Positions 43,769-53,064 of a stretch of DNA of 64,000 bases are shown here, piece after piece. This DNA is from Roseburia_C amylophila (GTDB lineage Bacteria > Bacillota > Clostridia > Lachnospirales > Lachnospiraceae). The stretch spans positions 1-64,000 of the forward strand of contig NZ_JAOQKI010000009.1 of assembly GCF_025567465.1 (NCBI RefSeq), written 5' to 3'. Numbering within the stretch: position 1 is the first letter of the stretch; each line of letters begins with the position of its first letter. Made by a program: the position numbers and the translations under genes. The notes under the pieces are model-generated. The model searched no databases. It saw only the letters and a list, made by a program, of their open reading frames with translations, and had not been told where the DNA came from.

Positions 43769-44623
43769 TTATGTATAATTCTGCATCTTTTTCCGCAAAA
43801 TTTCTAGGAAACTAATCTTACTCAAACGAATAATCCCTACGGATTCTTCTGCCTTATGCACTACAATCTTGTCACCAACCTTAAGTTCCACTCCGGAATC
43901 TCCATCGAAGCTCACTTCCACCTGCTCATCCCGCTGGCTTCTCCGCATGCCTACTTCAATGGTAATTTCATCTTCCGGTCCGATTACAATGCTCTTGGAA
44001 TTCAACGTATGTGCATTGATTGGTGTCAACAGCAAAAGGTTGGCTTTCGGGTCCACAATAGGGCCACCTGCCGACATACTGTAACCGGTGGAACCGGTTG
44101 GTGTTGCCACAATGATTCCATCCGCCTTAAAATTATAGAGATACTCTCCATTTACATAAACATTCAGATTCACAATCTGAAGTGCTCCCGTACGATGGAT
44201 GACCACATCATTTAACGCAACCCTCTGAATCTTCTCTCCGCCACTTTGTACGGTATAGCCATCTAAAAGCATTCTCTGCTCTATGGTATAACGGTCAGCT
44301 ATCAATTCATCAATTGCCGGGAATATCGTATTCTCTTCTACCTCACACAGATATCCAAGCTTTCCTAAATTAATTCCCAGCAGCGGAATATTTTTCTTTA
44401 CCAGATTGCGTGCCGCACGAATTAATGTTCCATCTCCACCAATAACAAGCACTGCCTCGGTTTCTGTTGGAATTTCTTTTTCCACTGATTCCGCTTTTTC
44501 TTCCTCAAAGCTGGCAAAATAATCACAGGTTCCACCCTTACGCCTGATGTAATCTATAATCTGATTGGTAAAAATAAGTTCACTGTCTTTTTGTGCGTTT
44601 ACAATTATGAAAAAATGCTTCAT
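43769..44623 (-). CDS. nadK: NAD kinase
   Basis: It phosphorylates NAD to NADP in the cytosol. The 284-residue protein has the motif VIGGDGTLIRAAR with the catalytic GGDGT, NLGKLGYL, and the nucleotide-binding TPTGSTGYSMSAGG. It lies between tlyA and argR. The start has only a weak ribosome binding site but is tightly spaced (4 nt) after tlyA, so coupling is likely. Confidence 0.96.
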   Translation of the reverse strand: MKHFFIIVNAQKDSELIFTNQIIDYIRRKGGTCDYFASFEEEKAESVEKEIPTETEAVLVIGGDGTLIRAARNLVKKNIPLLGINLGKLGYLCEVEENTIFPAIDELIADRYTIEQRMLLDGYTVQSGGEKIQRVALNDVVIHRTGALQIVNLNVYVNGEYLYNFKADGIIVATPTGSTGYSMSAGGPIVDPKANLLLLTPINAHTLNSKSIVIGPEDEITIEVGMRRSQRDEQVEVSFDGDSGVELKVGDKIVVHKAEESVGIIRLSKISFLEILRKKMQNYT

Positions 44624-44627
44624 ATAT

Positions 44628-45428
44628 CTAGGACAATGATGTATGTGCCTCCTCTACAATGGCATCCACATCAATGGTCTCCTCCTTCTTGCTCTCGCTG
44701 TTTTTCTCAATATATACCAGATATTCAATATTTCCCTCCGGACCCTTAATCGGTGAATAGGAAAGATTATGAACGGAAAATCCATTTTTCAACGCAAAAT
44801 CAATTACCTTATGGATGACTTCCTCATGTACCTTTGGGTCACGGACAACACCTTTTTTTCCTACCTTTTCCCTTCCGGCCTCAAACTGTGGCTTAATCAG
44901 GCAGACCATTCTTCCGCCGTCCCTCAGCAGCTCCCTTGCCGGTACCAGTACCTTGGTAAGAGAAATAAAAGATACATCAACAGATGCAAAATCAAGGACA
45001 TCTGCAATATCTTCCGGCGTCACATAACGGATATTGGTTTTCTCCATGCAGACAACCCTTGGGTCATTTCTTAATTTCCAGGCAAACTGTCCATATCCTA
45101 CATCTACAGAATATACCTTCACTGCACCATTTTGCAACATACAGTCAGTAAATCCGCCGGTGGATGCGCCGATATCCATGCAGACCATTCCCTCTAAAGA
45201 AATATCAAATTCCTTCATTGCTTTCTCTAACTTCAGTCCACCACGGCTGACATATTTTAATGTATTTCCCCGGACTTCAATCTCTGCCTCTGTATCAAAA
45301 TTTGTTCCTGCTTTATCCTCTCTCTGTCCATCCACAAAGACATTTCCTTCCATAATCATAGTCTTTGCTTTTTCCCTGGATTCTGCCAGCCCTTTTTGTA
45401 CCAAGAGAACATCCAATCTTTCTTTCAT
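44628..45428 (-). CDS. tlyA: TlyA-family rRNA methyltransferase
   Basis: The 266-residue protein has an N-terminal S4 RNA-binding domain (ERLDVLLVQKGLAESREKAK) and an FtsJ/RrmJ-type methylase (MDIGASTGGFTDCMLQNGA). Relatives methylate 2'-O of cytidines in 16S and 23S rRNA, and some are haemolysin-like. It lies 5 nt after dxs and before nadK, as in many Firmicutes (yqxC). Confidence 0.92.
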   Translation of the reverse strand: MKERLDVLLVQKGLAESREKAKTMIMEGNVFVDGQREDKAGTNFDTEAEIEVRGNTLKYVSRGGLKLEKAMKEFDISLEGMVCMDIGASTGGFTDCMLQNGAVKVYSVDVGYGQFAWKLRNDPRVVCMEKTNIRYVTPEDIADVLDFASVDVSFISLTKVLVPARELLRDGGRMVCLIKPQFEAGREKVGKKGVVRDPKVHEEVIHKVIDFALKNGFSVHNLSYSPIKGPEGNIEYLVYIEKNSESKKEETIDVDAIVEEAHTSLS

Positions 45429-45433
45429 CGTTC

Positions 45434-47299
45434 TTACTGTGCCTTTCTGTCTATAATCTTACCGATAATTCCATCTGCATCAATTCCTGTTTCTTTGCGG
45501 AGAAGTTCTACATTTCCATGCTCTACATACACATCCGGTATTGCAATATTTAAAACCTCCATGGAACCATCTCCACTTGTATTCATAAATTCCAATACAT
45601 GCTCTCCAAAGCCTCCGGATTGCACATTTTCTTCCAGCGTAACCAGAAGCTTATGATTCTTCTGCAGCTTAAGAAGCAGTTCTTCATCAAAAGGCTTCAC
45701 AAATCTTGCATTGACAAGAGAGCAGGAATAACCTTTTTCTTTTAATCGTTCCCTTACGGTAAGTGCTGTCTTTACCATGCTTCCTACTGCCAAAAGTAAA
45801 ATTTCACTTTCTTCATAAAGAACTTCTGCCTTACCATATTCTAACGGTGCCCGATATTCCTTTAATTCATCAAAGGCTTCGCCTCTCGGATATCGTACTG
45901 CAATCGGTCCGGAAAAATCCACGGCATATTTTATCATATCTGATAATTCCCACTTATTCTTAGGTGCTAAAATTGTCATATTCGGCAGACAGGAAAGATA
46001 AGATAAATCAAAGATTCCCTGATGAGTCTCTCCATCACTGCCCACAAGTCCTGCACGGTCAATGGCAAATACTACATGCAATTCCTGTATACAGACATCA
46101 TGCAGAATCTGGTCATATGCTCTTTGCAGGAAAGAAGAATAAACCGCTACAATCGGCTTTAAACCGGCTGCTGCCAATCCTGCAGCAAAAGTCACTGCAT
46201 GTTCTTCTGCAATTCCCACATCAAAGAAACGTTCCGGGAACATATTCCGGAATCTTTTTAGTCCGGTTCCATCTGCCATTGCTGCTGTAATGGCAACCAC
46301 TTTTTCATCCCGGTCGCCCAATTTACGCATAACCGTAGAAAAAATATCGGTATAATTGGCTTTTACCCGTTTTACAAGAGGCAGTCCTGTCTCAACATCA
46401 AAGGCTTCCGTTCCATGAAAACGTGCCGGATGGCGTTCTGCCGGAAGGTATCCTTTTCCTTTTTCCGTAATCACATGTACCAGAACCGGTCCTTCCACCT
46501 TAGAGGCTTCTTTGAATAATTTCACCATGGCAGGAATATTATGACCATCTACCGGTCCTAAATAAAGGATTCCCATATTTTCAAAGAGCATGCCCGGAAT
46601 CACAAGCTGCTTGATTCCATTTTTGGTCTTACGGATTTTCTCAACAATACGTTCCCCATATTTCGGAATGCTGTTCAGGGAATTCGTAATACCATTCTTT
46701 AATCCCTGATAAGATTCTGCGGTACGAAGTCCGCTTAAATATCTGGATACACCGCCGACATTTTCCGATATAGACATCTTATTGTCATTTAAAACAATAA
46801 TCAGATTTGACTTTAATTTGGATGCATTATTCAATGCCTCATAAGCCATTCCGCCGGTCAATGCACCATCTCCGATAACAGAGATGACTTTGTACTTTTC
46901 TCCGGTAATCTCCCTTGCCATTGCATAGCCTAATCCTGCGGATATGGAAGTCGAACTGTGTCCCGTATCAAAGCAGTCGCAATCACTTTCATGACGTTTG
47001 GGGAATCCGCTCATGCCGCCGTATTTTCTCAGTTCATCAAAACCGGCTTTTCTTCCTGTCAGTAATTTATGGGTATAAGACTGATGTCCTACATCCCAGA
47101 TAATTTTATCCTCTGGTAAATCAAAAGCAAGATGCAGTGCCATGGTAAGCTCTACCACGCCAAGATTGGAGGCAAGATGCCCACCGGTTTTTGATATTTT
47201 ATCAATCAAAAAAGAGCGGATTTCCTCTGCCAGAATCGGAAGTTCGTTTTTATTTATCCTTTTTATATCGTTTTCATGCTCAATCTTTTCCAGCACCAT
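45434..47299 (-). CDS. dxs: 1-deoxy-D-xylulose-5-phosphate synthase
   Basis: It condenses pyruvate and glyceraldehyde-3-phosphate with thiamine diphosphate, the first step of the MEP isoprenoid pathway. The product is 621 residues. The TPP motif lies at VIGDGALTGGMAYEALNNA, and the catalytic Glu region at VGIAEEHAVTFAAGLA. AAAGGAGTAAAGATAC precedes the ATG. It lies 30 bp downstream of ispA in the same operon. Confidence 0.97.
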   Translation of the reverse strand: MVLEKIEHENDIKRINKNELPILAEEIRSFLIDKISKTGGHLASNLGVVELTMALHLAFDLPEDKIIWDVGHQSYTHKLLTGRKAGFDELRKYGGMSGFPKRHESDCDCFDTGHSSTSISAGLGYAMAREITGEKYKVISVIGDGALTGGMAYEALNNASKLKSNLIIVLNDNKMSISENVGGVSRYLSGLRTAESYQGLKNGITNSLNSIPKYGERIVEKIRKTKNGIKQLVIPGMLFENMGILYLGPVDGHNIPAMVKLFKEASKVEGPVLVHVITEKGKGYLPAERHPARFHGTEAFDVETGLPLVKRVKANYTDIFSTVMRKLGDRDEKVVAITAAMADGTGLKRFRNMFPERFFDVGIAEEHAVTFAAGLAAAGLKPIVAVYSSFLQRAYDQILHDVCIQELHVVFAIDRAGLVGSDGETHQGIFDLSYLSCLPNMTILAPKNKWELSDMIKYAVDFSGPIAVRYPRGEAFDELKEYRAPLEYGKAEVLYEESEILLLAVGSMVKTALTVRERLKEKGYSCSLVNARFVKPFDEELLLKLQKNHKLLVTLEENVQSGGFGEHVLEFMNTSGDGSMEVLNIAIPDVYVEHGNVELLRKETGIDADGIIGKIIDRKAQ

Positions 47300-47329
47300 G
47301 TATCTTTACTCCTTTGGTTTCTGAAGTTC

Positions 47330-48217
47330 TTATTTCTCCCTATGAATCAAATATTCCACCAGATGAATCAGAAATTCATTTTTTACCACCAGTGATTCTA
47401 ATAAATTCACTGCATGTTTTGAATATCGTTTCACATCTTCCTGTGCTTTTTTCAATCCCTCATATGTAACATAAGTTGCCTTTTCGTTTTTGGCATCACT
47501 GCCAACCGGTTTTCCAAGCACTTCCTGATTACCGGTAACATCTAAAATATCATCCTGGATCTGGAATGCCAGACCAATCTCTGATGCCGCCTCTTCGATA
47601 ATCTTCTGCTCGCTTTTCGTGGCTCCTGCAAGAATCGCACCGATTAACATAGATGCTTCAATCAAAGCACTGGTTTTTAATTTATAAATAAAATCTAACT
47701 GGTCTCTGGTGACAGACTGTGTTTGATCCGTTTCAACATCTACGGTCTGTCCCCCTACCATGCCATAAATTCCAGCTTTCTGTGATAATACAAGCAATGC
47801 CTTTGCCACATTAGGCGTCTGTTCCGTCTGTAATGCTGTCAATGCTGTCTCATAGGCAAAATTCAAAAGACCATCCCCGGCAAGAATTGCCATGGCTTCT
47901 CCATAGACAATATGTGTTGTCTTTCGTCCCCGTCGGTATTCATCATTATCCATTGCCGGCAGATCATCATGAATTAAAGAATAAGTATGAATCATCTCAA
48001 TGGCTGCCATGAATGGTTCAATTACCTCTGATTTTCCGCCAAACATGCGGTAAGTCTCTAACATCAGCATGGGTCTTAACCGCTTTCCTCCTGCAAGAAA
48101 ACTATAATTCATGGCTTCAATTACCTGCTTCTGATAGCCTTCTTCCTCCGGAAGATATTTTTTTATAATATTTTCAATCTGTTCTGTCCGCTTTGTAAGC
48201 TCTGCTGTCATATCCAT
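47330..48217 (-). CDS. ispA: Farnesyl diphosphate synthase (polyprenyl synthetase)
   Basis: It builds geranyl/farnesyl diphosphate from isopentenyl units. The product is 295 residues. The first Asp-rich motif is LIHDDLPAMDNDEYRRG and the second QIQDDILDVTGN. GGAGG lies 7 nt before the ATG, which overlaps the stop of xseB (TAATG). It works with dxs next to it. Confidence 0.95.
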   Translation of the reverse strand: MDMTAELTKRTEQIENIIKKYLPEEEGYQKQVIEAMNYSFLAGGKRLRPMLMLETYRMFGGKSEVIEPFMAAIEMIHTYSLIHDDLPAMDNDEYRRGRKTTHIVYGEAMAILAGDGLLNFAYETALTALQTEQTPNVAKALLVLSQKAGIYGMVGGQTVDVETDQTQSVTRDQLDFIYKLKTSALIEASMLIGAILAGATKSEQKIIEEAASEIGLAFQIQDDILDVTGNQEVLGKPVGSDAKNEKATYVTYEGLKKAQEDVKRYSKHAVNLLESLVVKNEFLIHLVEYLIHREK

Positions 48218-48468
48218 TAAAATTCCTCCAGCATTCCCTGTTCATTCAGCACTAACATTTTCTTTTCAATCGAATCTATCCTCTCACTGCAGTGTTTCAG
48301 CTTCTTCATGCCCTGCTCATAACAGACAAAGGATTCATCCAGAGAAATGTCTTCCTCCATATGTGCAATCAACTGCTCCACTTCTGCAAATAAATCCTCT
48401 AAATTCTCATTTTCTTTTTTTCCCATTATATTATCTGTCTCATTTTCATTGATTGTATGATCTGTCAT
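48217..48468 (-). CDS. xseB: Exodeoxyribonuclease VII small subunit
   Basis: The 83-residue subunit has the family core LEDLFAEVEQLIAHMEEDIS and DESFVCYEQGMKKLKHC. It binds XseA to form the single-strand nuclease. The start at 48468 overlaps the stop of xseA (ATGA) and has GGAGG upstream. The first 20 residues are variable. Confidence 0.93.
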   Translation of the reverse strand: MTDHTINENETDNIMGKKENENLEDLFAEVEQLIAHMEEDISLDESFVCYEQGMKKLKHCSERIDSIEKKMLVLNEQGMLEEF

Positions 48469-49682
48469 CTTCCGATTTCCTCCTGGCATATGATTTCTTC
48501 TACTCTTGCCTTAACAGTTCCGTCTTTTACACTGATCTGCAATTGTTCTCCTTTCGAAACCTGTGAAACACTTTTTAAACCATTCTGCCGGCTGTCAGAA
48601 ACATATGCATATCCCTGTCCCAATCGTTTCAATGGCGAAATATCATCGAAATGCTGGGCTAACATCCGAAGTCGTGCCCTATTCTTATCTAACTGCTGTG
48701 TCATGCCATGCTCTAAGCGAAGCTGCAATTCCTCCAGATACTGTTTTTGACTGTTCAGACGATATACAGGACTCTGTTGCATTAATCTTGCCTTCAGTGT
48801 CTCCATGCGTCCCTGTATCACAGCAATTTTACTCTTCATGCTGCGCATCAGATGTACCCGGTCAGTCCGTATCCGCTGTAACATCTGATTCCTGTCATAT
48901 ACCGCAAGTTCTGCTGCTGCAGACGGAGTCGGTGCCCGCAAGTCTGCCACATAATCCGCAATGGTGTAATCCACTTCATGTCCCACTGCAGAAATAACCG
49001 GTGTTTCACATTCAAAAATTGCCCTTGCAACAATTTCTTCGTTGAATGCCCATAAATCCTCTATGGAGCCACCACCACGCCCCACAATGATAATGTCCAA
49101 ATGCATGGCATCCAATGCATGAATCCCATTTACAATGCTTTCTTTGGCACCCTCACCCTGTACCAGTGCCGGATATAGAATAAGCTGCACATAAGGATTT
49201 CTTCGTGCAGCAATATTACGGATATCCTGTATTGCAGCCCCGGTAGGTGCTGTAACAATTCCAATACGTCCGGCATACTGCGGAATCGGTTTTTTATACT
49301 CTTCCGCAAACATGCCCATTTCCTCAAGTTCCTGTTTCAATTGAAGAAATCTGGCATATAAATCCCCTGCACCGGCAAGTGTAATTTCTTTTGCATATAT
49401 CTGATATCTGCCGTCCCGTTCAAATACTTCAATAGAACCTGTTACCTCGACTTTGTCGCCATCCTTCATACGAAAGGATAACCCACCCCGGTTACCGGCA
49501 AACATAATTGCACTGATGGCACTGTTATTTTCCTTTAAAGTAAAATAAATATGACCGGAGGAATGATATTTACAATTCGATACCTCACCCTTCACACATA
49601 CCTGATGCAGGACAAAATCCTGGGCAAACATATTCCTGATGTATCGGTTAATCTGGGTTACCCCATATACTTTCTTCATCAT
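48465..49682 (-). CDS. xseA: Exodeoxyribonuclease VII large subunit
   Basis: The 405-residue nuclease has an N-terminal OB fold (VCVKGEVSNCKYHSSGHIYF) and a catalytic domain with VGRGGGSIEDLWAFNEE. It degrades single-stranded DNA from both ends. The start overlaps the nusB stop (ATGATG). It is the first enzyme of the ExoVII-isoprenoid gene string. Confidence 0.96.
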   Translation of the reverse strand: MMKKVYGVTQINRYIRNMFAQDFVLHQVCVKGEVSNCKYHSSGHIYFTLKENNSAISAIMFAGNRGGLSFRMKDGDKVEVTGSIEVFERDGRYQIYAKEITLAGAGDLYARFLQLKQELEEMGMFAEEYKKPIPQYAGRIGIVTAPTGAAIQDIRNIAARRNPYVQLILYPALVQGEGAKESIVNGIHALDAMHLDIIIVGRGGGSIEDLWAFNEEIVARAIFECETPVISAVGHEVDYTIADYVADLRAPTPSAAAELAVYDRNQMLQRIRTDRVHLMRSMKSKIAVIQGRMETLKARLMQQSPVYRLNSQKQYLEELQLRLEHGMTQQLDKNRARLRMLAQHFDDISPLKRLGQGYAYVSDSRQNGLKSVSQVSKGEQLQISVKDGTVKARVEEIICQEEIGR

Positions 49683-50074
49683 GCGATTTTTGCCAATACT
49701 CCGTTGATAAATGCCGGTGAATCATCTGTTCCATATTTTTTTGCCAGTTCTACTGCTTCATTGATGGCTACTTCGGTTGGAATATCCTCTTCATATTTTA
49801 TCTCATATACAGCAAGACGAATCAGGGTCAGATCAACTTTGCCCATACGGGTTGTTTTCCAGCCTTTGGATGATTCATTGATAATCTTATCGATTTCCTC
49901 TAAAACAGCAATAATCTTATTAAATTTATCTTCAATATAGCGCTCATCCGGCTTCTCAATCGGTTCATTCTCTTCGATAAACAGATTCATCTGCTCTTCG
50001 TATTCCTTCTCACTATAAAATTCCACACGGAATAACATTTTAAATATCTGTTCTCTGATTTTTCTCCTGCTCAT
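49679..50074 (-). CDS. nusB: Transcription antitermination factor NusB
   Basis: The 131-residue protein (SRRKIREQIFKMLFRVEFYS at the start, LAVYEIKYEEDIPTEVAINE later) binds boxA RNA with NusE and supports rRNA transcription. The start at 50074 follows GAAAGGATACAAC; five residues of a longer frame are dropped. It opens the operon that runs through xseA. Confidence 0.94.
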   Translation of the reverse strand: MSRRKIREQIFKMLFRVEFYSEKEYEEQMNLFIEENEPIEKPDERYIEDKFNKIIAVLEEIDKIINESSKGWKTTRMGKVDLTLIRLAVYEIKYEEDIPTEVAINEAVELAKKYGTDDSPAFINGVLAKIA

Positions 50075-50114
50075 GTTGTATCCTTTCAATATTGGTCTTC
50101 CATGTAACTATAAA

Positions 50115-50139
50115 AAAGAATGCTTTAACAGCATTCTTT
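50115..50139 (-). terminator. Terminator of the Asp23/Gls24 gene
   Basis: AAAGAATGCT and AGCATTCTTT pair around a 5-nt loop, with T-runs. It lies between the Gls24-like gene and nusB and should isolate the two. Confidence 0.8.
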
Positions 50140-50171
50140 ATTATACTACATCTGCGGTTATCACAAAAGTA

Positions 50172-50549
50172 TTATTTCGTATTTTTCATGTCAACCGTAG
50201 CAATTCTGACATTAACAATTGCTACGGATAATCCTGTCATAGTCTCAATTGCAGATTTTACTTTCTCCTGTACTTTCTCAGATACTTCTGGAATAGAATA
50301 GCCATAAGAAATATTTAAAGCTACTTCTACGCTGACTGTTTTCTCTGCCACCTCTACCTTAACACCCTTAGATAAATTCTTCATTCCAAGTTTGCTCACC
50401 AGTTCATTGGTAATATTACCAGCCATGGATGCAACTCCTTCTACTTCTGTTGCTGCAAGTCCTGCAATAATAGCAACGACCTCATCTGCCACATGTACTT
50501 CCCCAAGGTTATCTTCTTTTATTTTAACAACTTTTCTATTATCTGCCAT
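50172..50549 (-). CDS. Asp23/Gls24 family envelope stress protein
   Basis: The 125-residue protein has the Asp23 domain (VHVADEVVAIIAGLAATEVE, SVEVALNISYGYSIPEVSEK). Family members lie near the membrane and are linked to envelope stress or, next to nusB, to fatty-acid and cell-wall genes. Placement before nusB is usual in Clostridia. AGGAGGC precedes the ATG. Confidence 0.9.
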   Translation of the reverse strand: MADNRKVVKIKEDNLGEVHVADEVVAIIAGLAATEVEGVASMAGNITNELVSKLGMKNLSKGVKVEVAEKTVSVEVALNISYGYSIPEVSEKVQEKVKSAIETMTGLSVAIVNVRIATVDMKNTK

Positions 50550-50571
50550 CGTTTTGCCTCCTACAAAAATA

Positions 50572-52536
50572 TTATGTGGTTATTATATCAGATAATTCAT
50601 TTTTTGAAAACCTTTCCGCATAATATTGTGCATTTTCCCTGCGTAAAAGTTCTAAGAAATCTCTGTCCGGAATCGGCTTGGAATAAAAATATCCCTGCAG
50701 ATAATCACAGTGCTGTTCTGTCAGATAATCTACATATTCCTGGTTTTCTACTCCTTCTACCACAATCTCAAGCCCAAGTTCTTTAATCATGCGGATAGTA
50801 TTACGCAATGCAATCATTGCCTTTTCATTTTTAAATGCTTCCCACAGAATGGTTTTATCAATTTTTACGATACGGAATGGAAACCGGAACAGATAATCCG
50901 TATTGGAATATCCTGAGCCATAATCATCCAAAGAAAACTCAATGCCCTGCTTATGCAGTATCTTGATATTGTTTTCCAACATATCACTATGGGCTGCCGC
51001 TGTCTCAGTAATCTCAAGATTGATCTGGGCTGGTGCTACATGATACTTCTTCATTATTTCCGTCAACCTCTCGGCAAGATTTTCCTGCATACACTGCACC
51101 ACAGACAGATTTATTTCTATATACTGTAAGCCATAGTCTGTAAGCTGCTTTTCCTGGATAAAACGACAGACTGTCTCAAATACAAATTCTCCAATCTGCA
51201 TAATCATTCCGCTCTTTTCTGCAATTGGAATAAATTCTTCCGGAGAAATGTAGCCCATACTCTGATCTTTCAGCCGGATCAGTGCTTCCGCAGATACGAT
51301 TCTGTTTTCTGTCACCGAATAAATCGGCTGGTAAAAGACTTCGAAACCTTTATGGTCTACTGCATCATTCAAAAGTTTCCGGATACGAAGTTCCCTCTTT
51401 GGCCGGTCAATATCCATCTCAGCAGTCTTTAATACTACATTTCCATTTTCAGATGATAATGAACGCATATACTGGATATAGTCAATTAATCCATTCAGAT
51501 TATTCGCATCACGCGGACACACAATACTGCTGATATGAATCCGGAATTTTGTCTCTACACTGCCGGAATGCCATGGCTGTTCAAACCGGTCCAGAATCTG
51601 CCGGATCAGTAAGGAAGAATCAATATCCTTCTTCTTCCGGTCTAACGCCAGCACATATACGCTCTGTGAAAACTGGTAAATACGGGAATTGTCGATAAGC
51701 TTACGAAAAAATGCCACCATTTCCTTCAGGAATTCATTAACAGAATCATTTCCCAATGTCTGCCGCATCACCTTTAAATTATGCACTTTAATGACAAGCA
51801 TCGGAAAACGCTCACTTCCTAACAGGCGTTCCTCTGACTCTTTTAAAAATGCCCTCCGGTTCATAATTTCAAGCTCCGGCACCGTATATTCCTGTGGCCT
51901 TTCCGAAGAAATCAGATATAAAAGTACGCACATTGCCATTCCAAAAAACTGAAACCGGAAACCCGGAAATGCAATATGAAGCACCAGTGTAAACACACTT
52001 ACAACTGCAAATACAGTCGTAGAGAATAATACTTCAAAGCTGAGCCGTTTTCGGAAACGAACCAGAAACACTTCCCCCATCAGATAAAAATAAATCATAC
52101 AAAGGTAGAATAACATAATTCCATTCTGTCTCTGATAGCTGCCATCCGTTCCCACTTTAAACAGATATGGTATAAATAACTGTACTACCAGCAATGCGAT
52201 TACAATCCAGGCCGGTACAAACAACCATCCCTTTTCCTTCCGGATAAAGCGTTCCACTCTTCCTGTCAGGCACAGAATATACAAAAGATATGCTGCCGCT
52301 GCCACAACCTGTCCTAAAATACAGATATAGAGCAGGACTGTAGTTCCTGTTTTTCCGAAAGTAATTTCCTTCCAGAACAGTAAAAAGTCGCTGGTAGACA
52401 CGACAAGCAGAGCATACAACATTACGCGGTATACCCTGCTTTGAAAATTGTCACTATATTTTCTTAAATGATACGCAACTAATGCAGTCAGAAGAACAAA
52501 TGCAGCCGCAATATCGTAGTATACTAAATGCTCCAT
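50572..52536 (-). CDS. Membrane EAL-domain phosphodiesterase with degenerate GGDEF
   Basis: The 654-residue protein has seven hydrophobic segments in the first 215 residues, then a GGDEF-like domain (about 225-375) in which the active motif is lost (reads FSQSVYVLAL), then an EAL domain (about 395-635). The EAL part keeps SAEALIRL, the asparagine in EINLSVVQ, and LDDYGSGYSNTDYL. It should hydrolyse cyclic di-GMP, with the dead GGDEF as a possible regulatory module. It starts 2 nt after the stop of an upstream small gene. Confidence 0.88.
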   Translation of the reverse strand: MEHLVYYDIAAAFVLLTALVAYHLRKYSDNFQSRVYRVMLYALLVVSTSDFLLFWKEITFGKTGTTVLLYICILGQVVAAAAYLLYILCLTGRVERFIRKEKGWLFVPAWIVIALLVVQLFIPYLFKVGTDGSYQRQNGIMLFYLCMIYFYLMGEVFLVRFRKRLSFEVLFSTTVFAVVSVFTLVLHIAFPGFRFQFFGMAMCVLLYLISSERPQEYTVPELEIMNRRAFLKESEERLLGSERFPMLVIKVHNLKVMRQTLGNDSVNEFLKEMVAFFRKLIDNSRIYQFSQSVYVLALDRKKKDIDSSLLIRQILDRFEQPWHSGSVETKFRIHISSIVCPRDANNLNGLIDYIQYMRSLSSENGNVVLKTAEMDIDRPKRELRIRKLLNDAVDHKGFEVFYQPIYSVTENRIVSAEALIRLKDQSMGYISPEEFIPIAEKSGMIMQIGEFVFETVCRFIQEKQLTDYGLQYIEINLSVVQCMQENLAERLTEIMKKYHVAPAQINLEITETAAAHSDMLENNIKILHKQGIEFSLDDYGSGYSNTDYLFRFPFRIVKIDKTILWEAFKNEKAMIALRNTIRMIKELGLEIVVEGVENQEYVDYLTEQHCDYLQGYFYSKPIPDRDFLELLRRENAQYYAERFSKNELSDIITT

Positions 52537-52538
52537 TC

Positions 52539-53018
52539 TTATCCCTCACACTCTGCATAAATATTATCTGAAAGATATTTTACATCACTGAACGGTTCCT
52601 GCTCTGTTGTTTCTTCTGCCATTCCTGCCGCCTTTATCTTCGTCAGTTTGTCGATATAAAAATCCACAGCCTTCTTTGACTCTTCGAAAGTATATAACGC
52701 CGCCGGGGAATTCCATTCCCTGATATAAACCTTGTTGTAGTCAATATAAGCAATCATGGCAAAATCGCCGTCTTCCGGGTTTAGAAATGTCTTCTGCATG
52801 GATGCATGCATATCACAGCCACGGATGATTTTATCCTCTTTGTTTTTCTTCTGCCCGGTTACAACTTTTGCAGACTTCTCTCCGGATTCCGTTTTATTTC
52901 CGGATGCCTTCTTTTTCTTCTGGTCTTCTTCCACCATCCGGTCTATGGCATCTGCTGCACGATTCATTGCTTCGAAAATATCAAGTTGTCCCTCTACACC
53001 TTTTTTCTCCGTTTTCAT
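52539..53018 (-). CDS. Hypothetical protein upstream of the EAL gene
   Basis: The 159-residue protein has a Lys-rich, disordered-looking N-terminal half and a more ordered C-terminal half (DGDFAMIAYIDYNKVYIREW, ESKKAVDFYIDKLTKIKAAG). I recognise no family. It ends 2 nt before the EAL gene start, so the two are co-transcribed and may interact. Confidence 0.6.
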   Translation of the reverse strand: MKTEKKGVEGQLDIFEAMNRAADAIDRMVEEDQKKKKASGNKTESGEKSAKVVTGQKKNKEDKIIRGCDMHASMQKTFLNPEDGDFAMIAYIDYNKVYIREWNSPAALYTFEESKKAVDFYIDKLTKIKAAGMAEETTEQEPFSDVKYLSDNIYAECEG

Positions 53019-53064
53019 TGTGCCCCCTGTATTTTCTTAAGCCTTTTTCCAAAAAGAAATCTGC

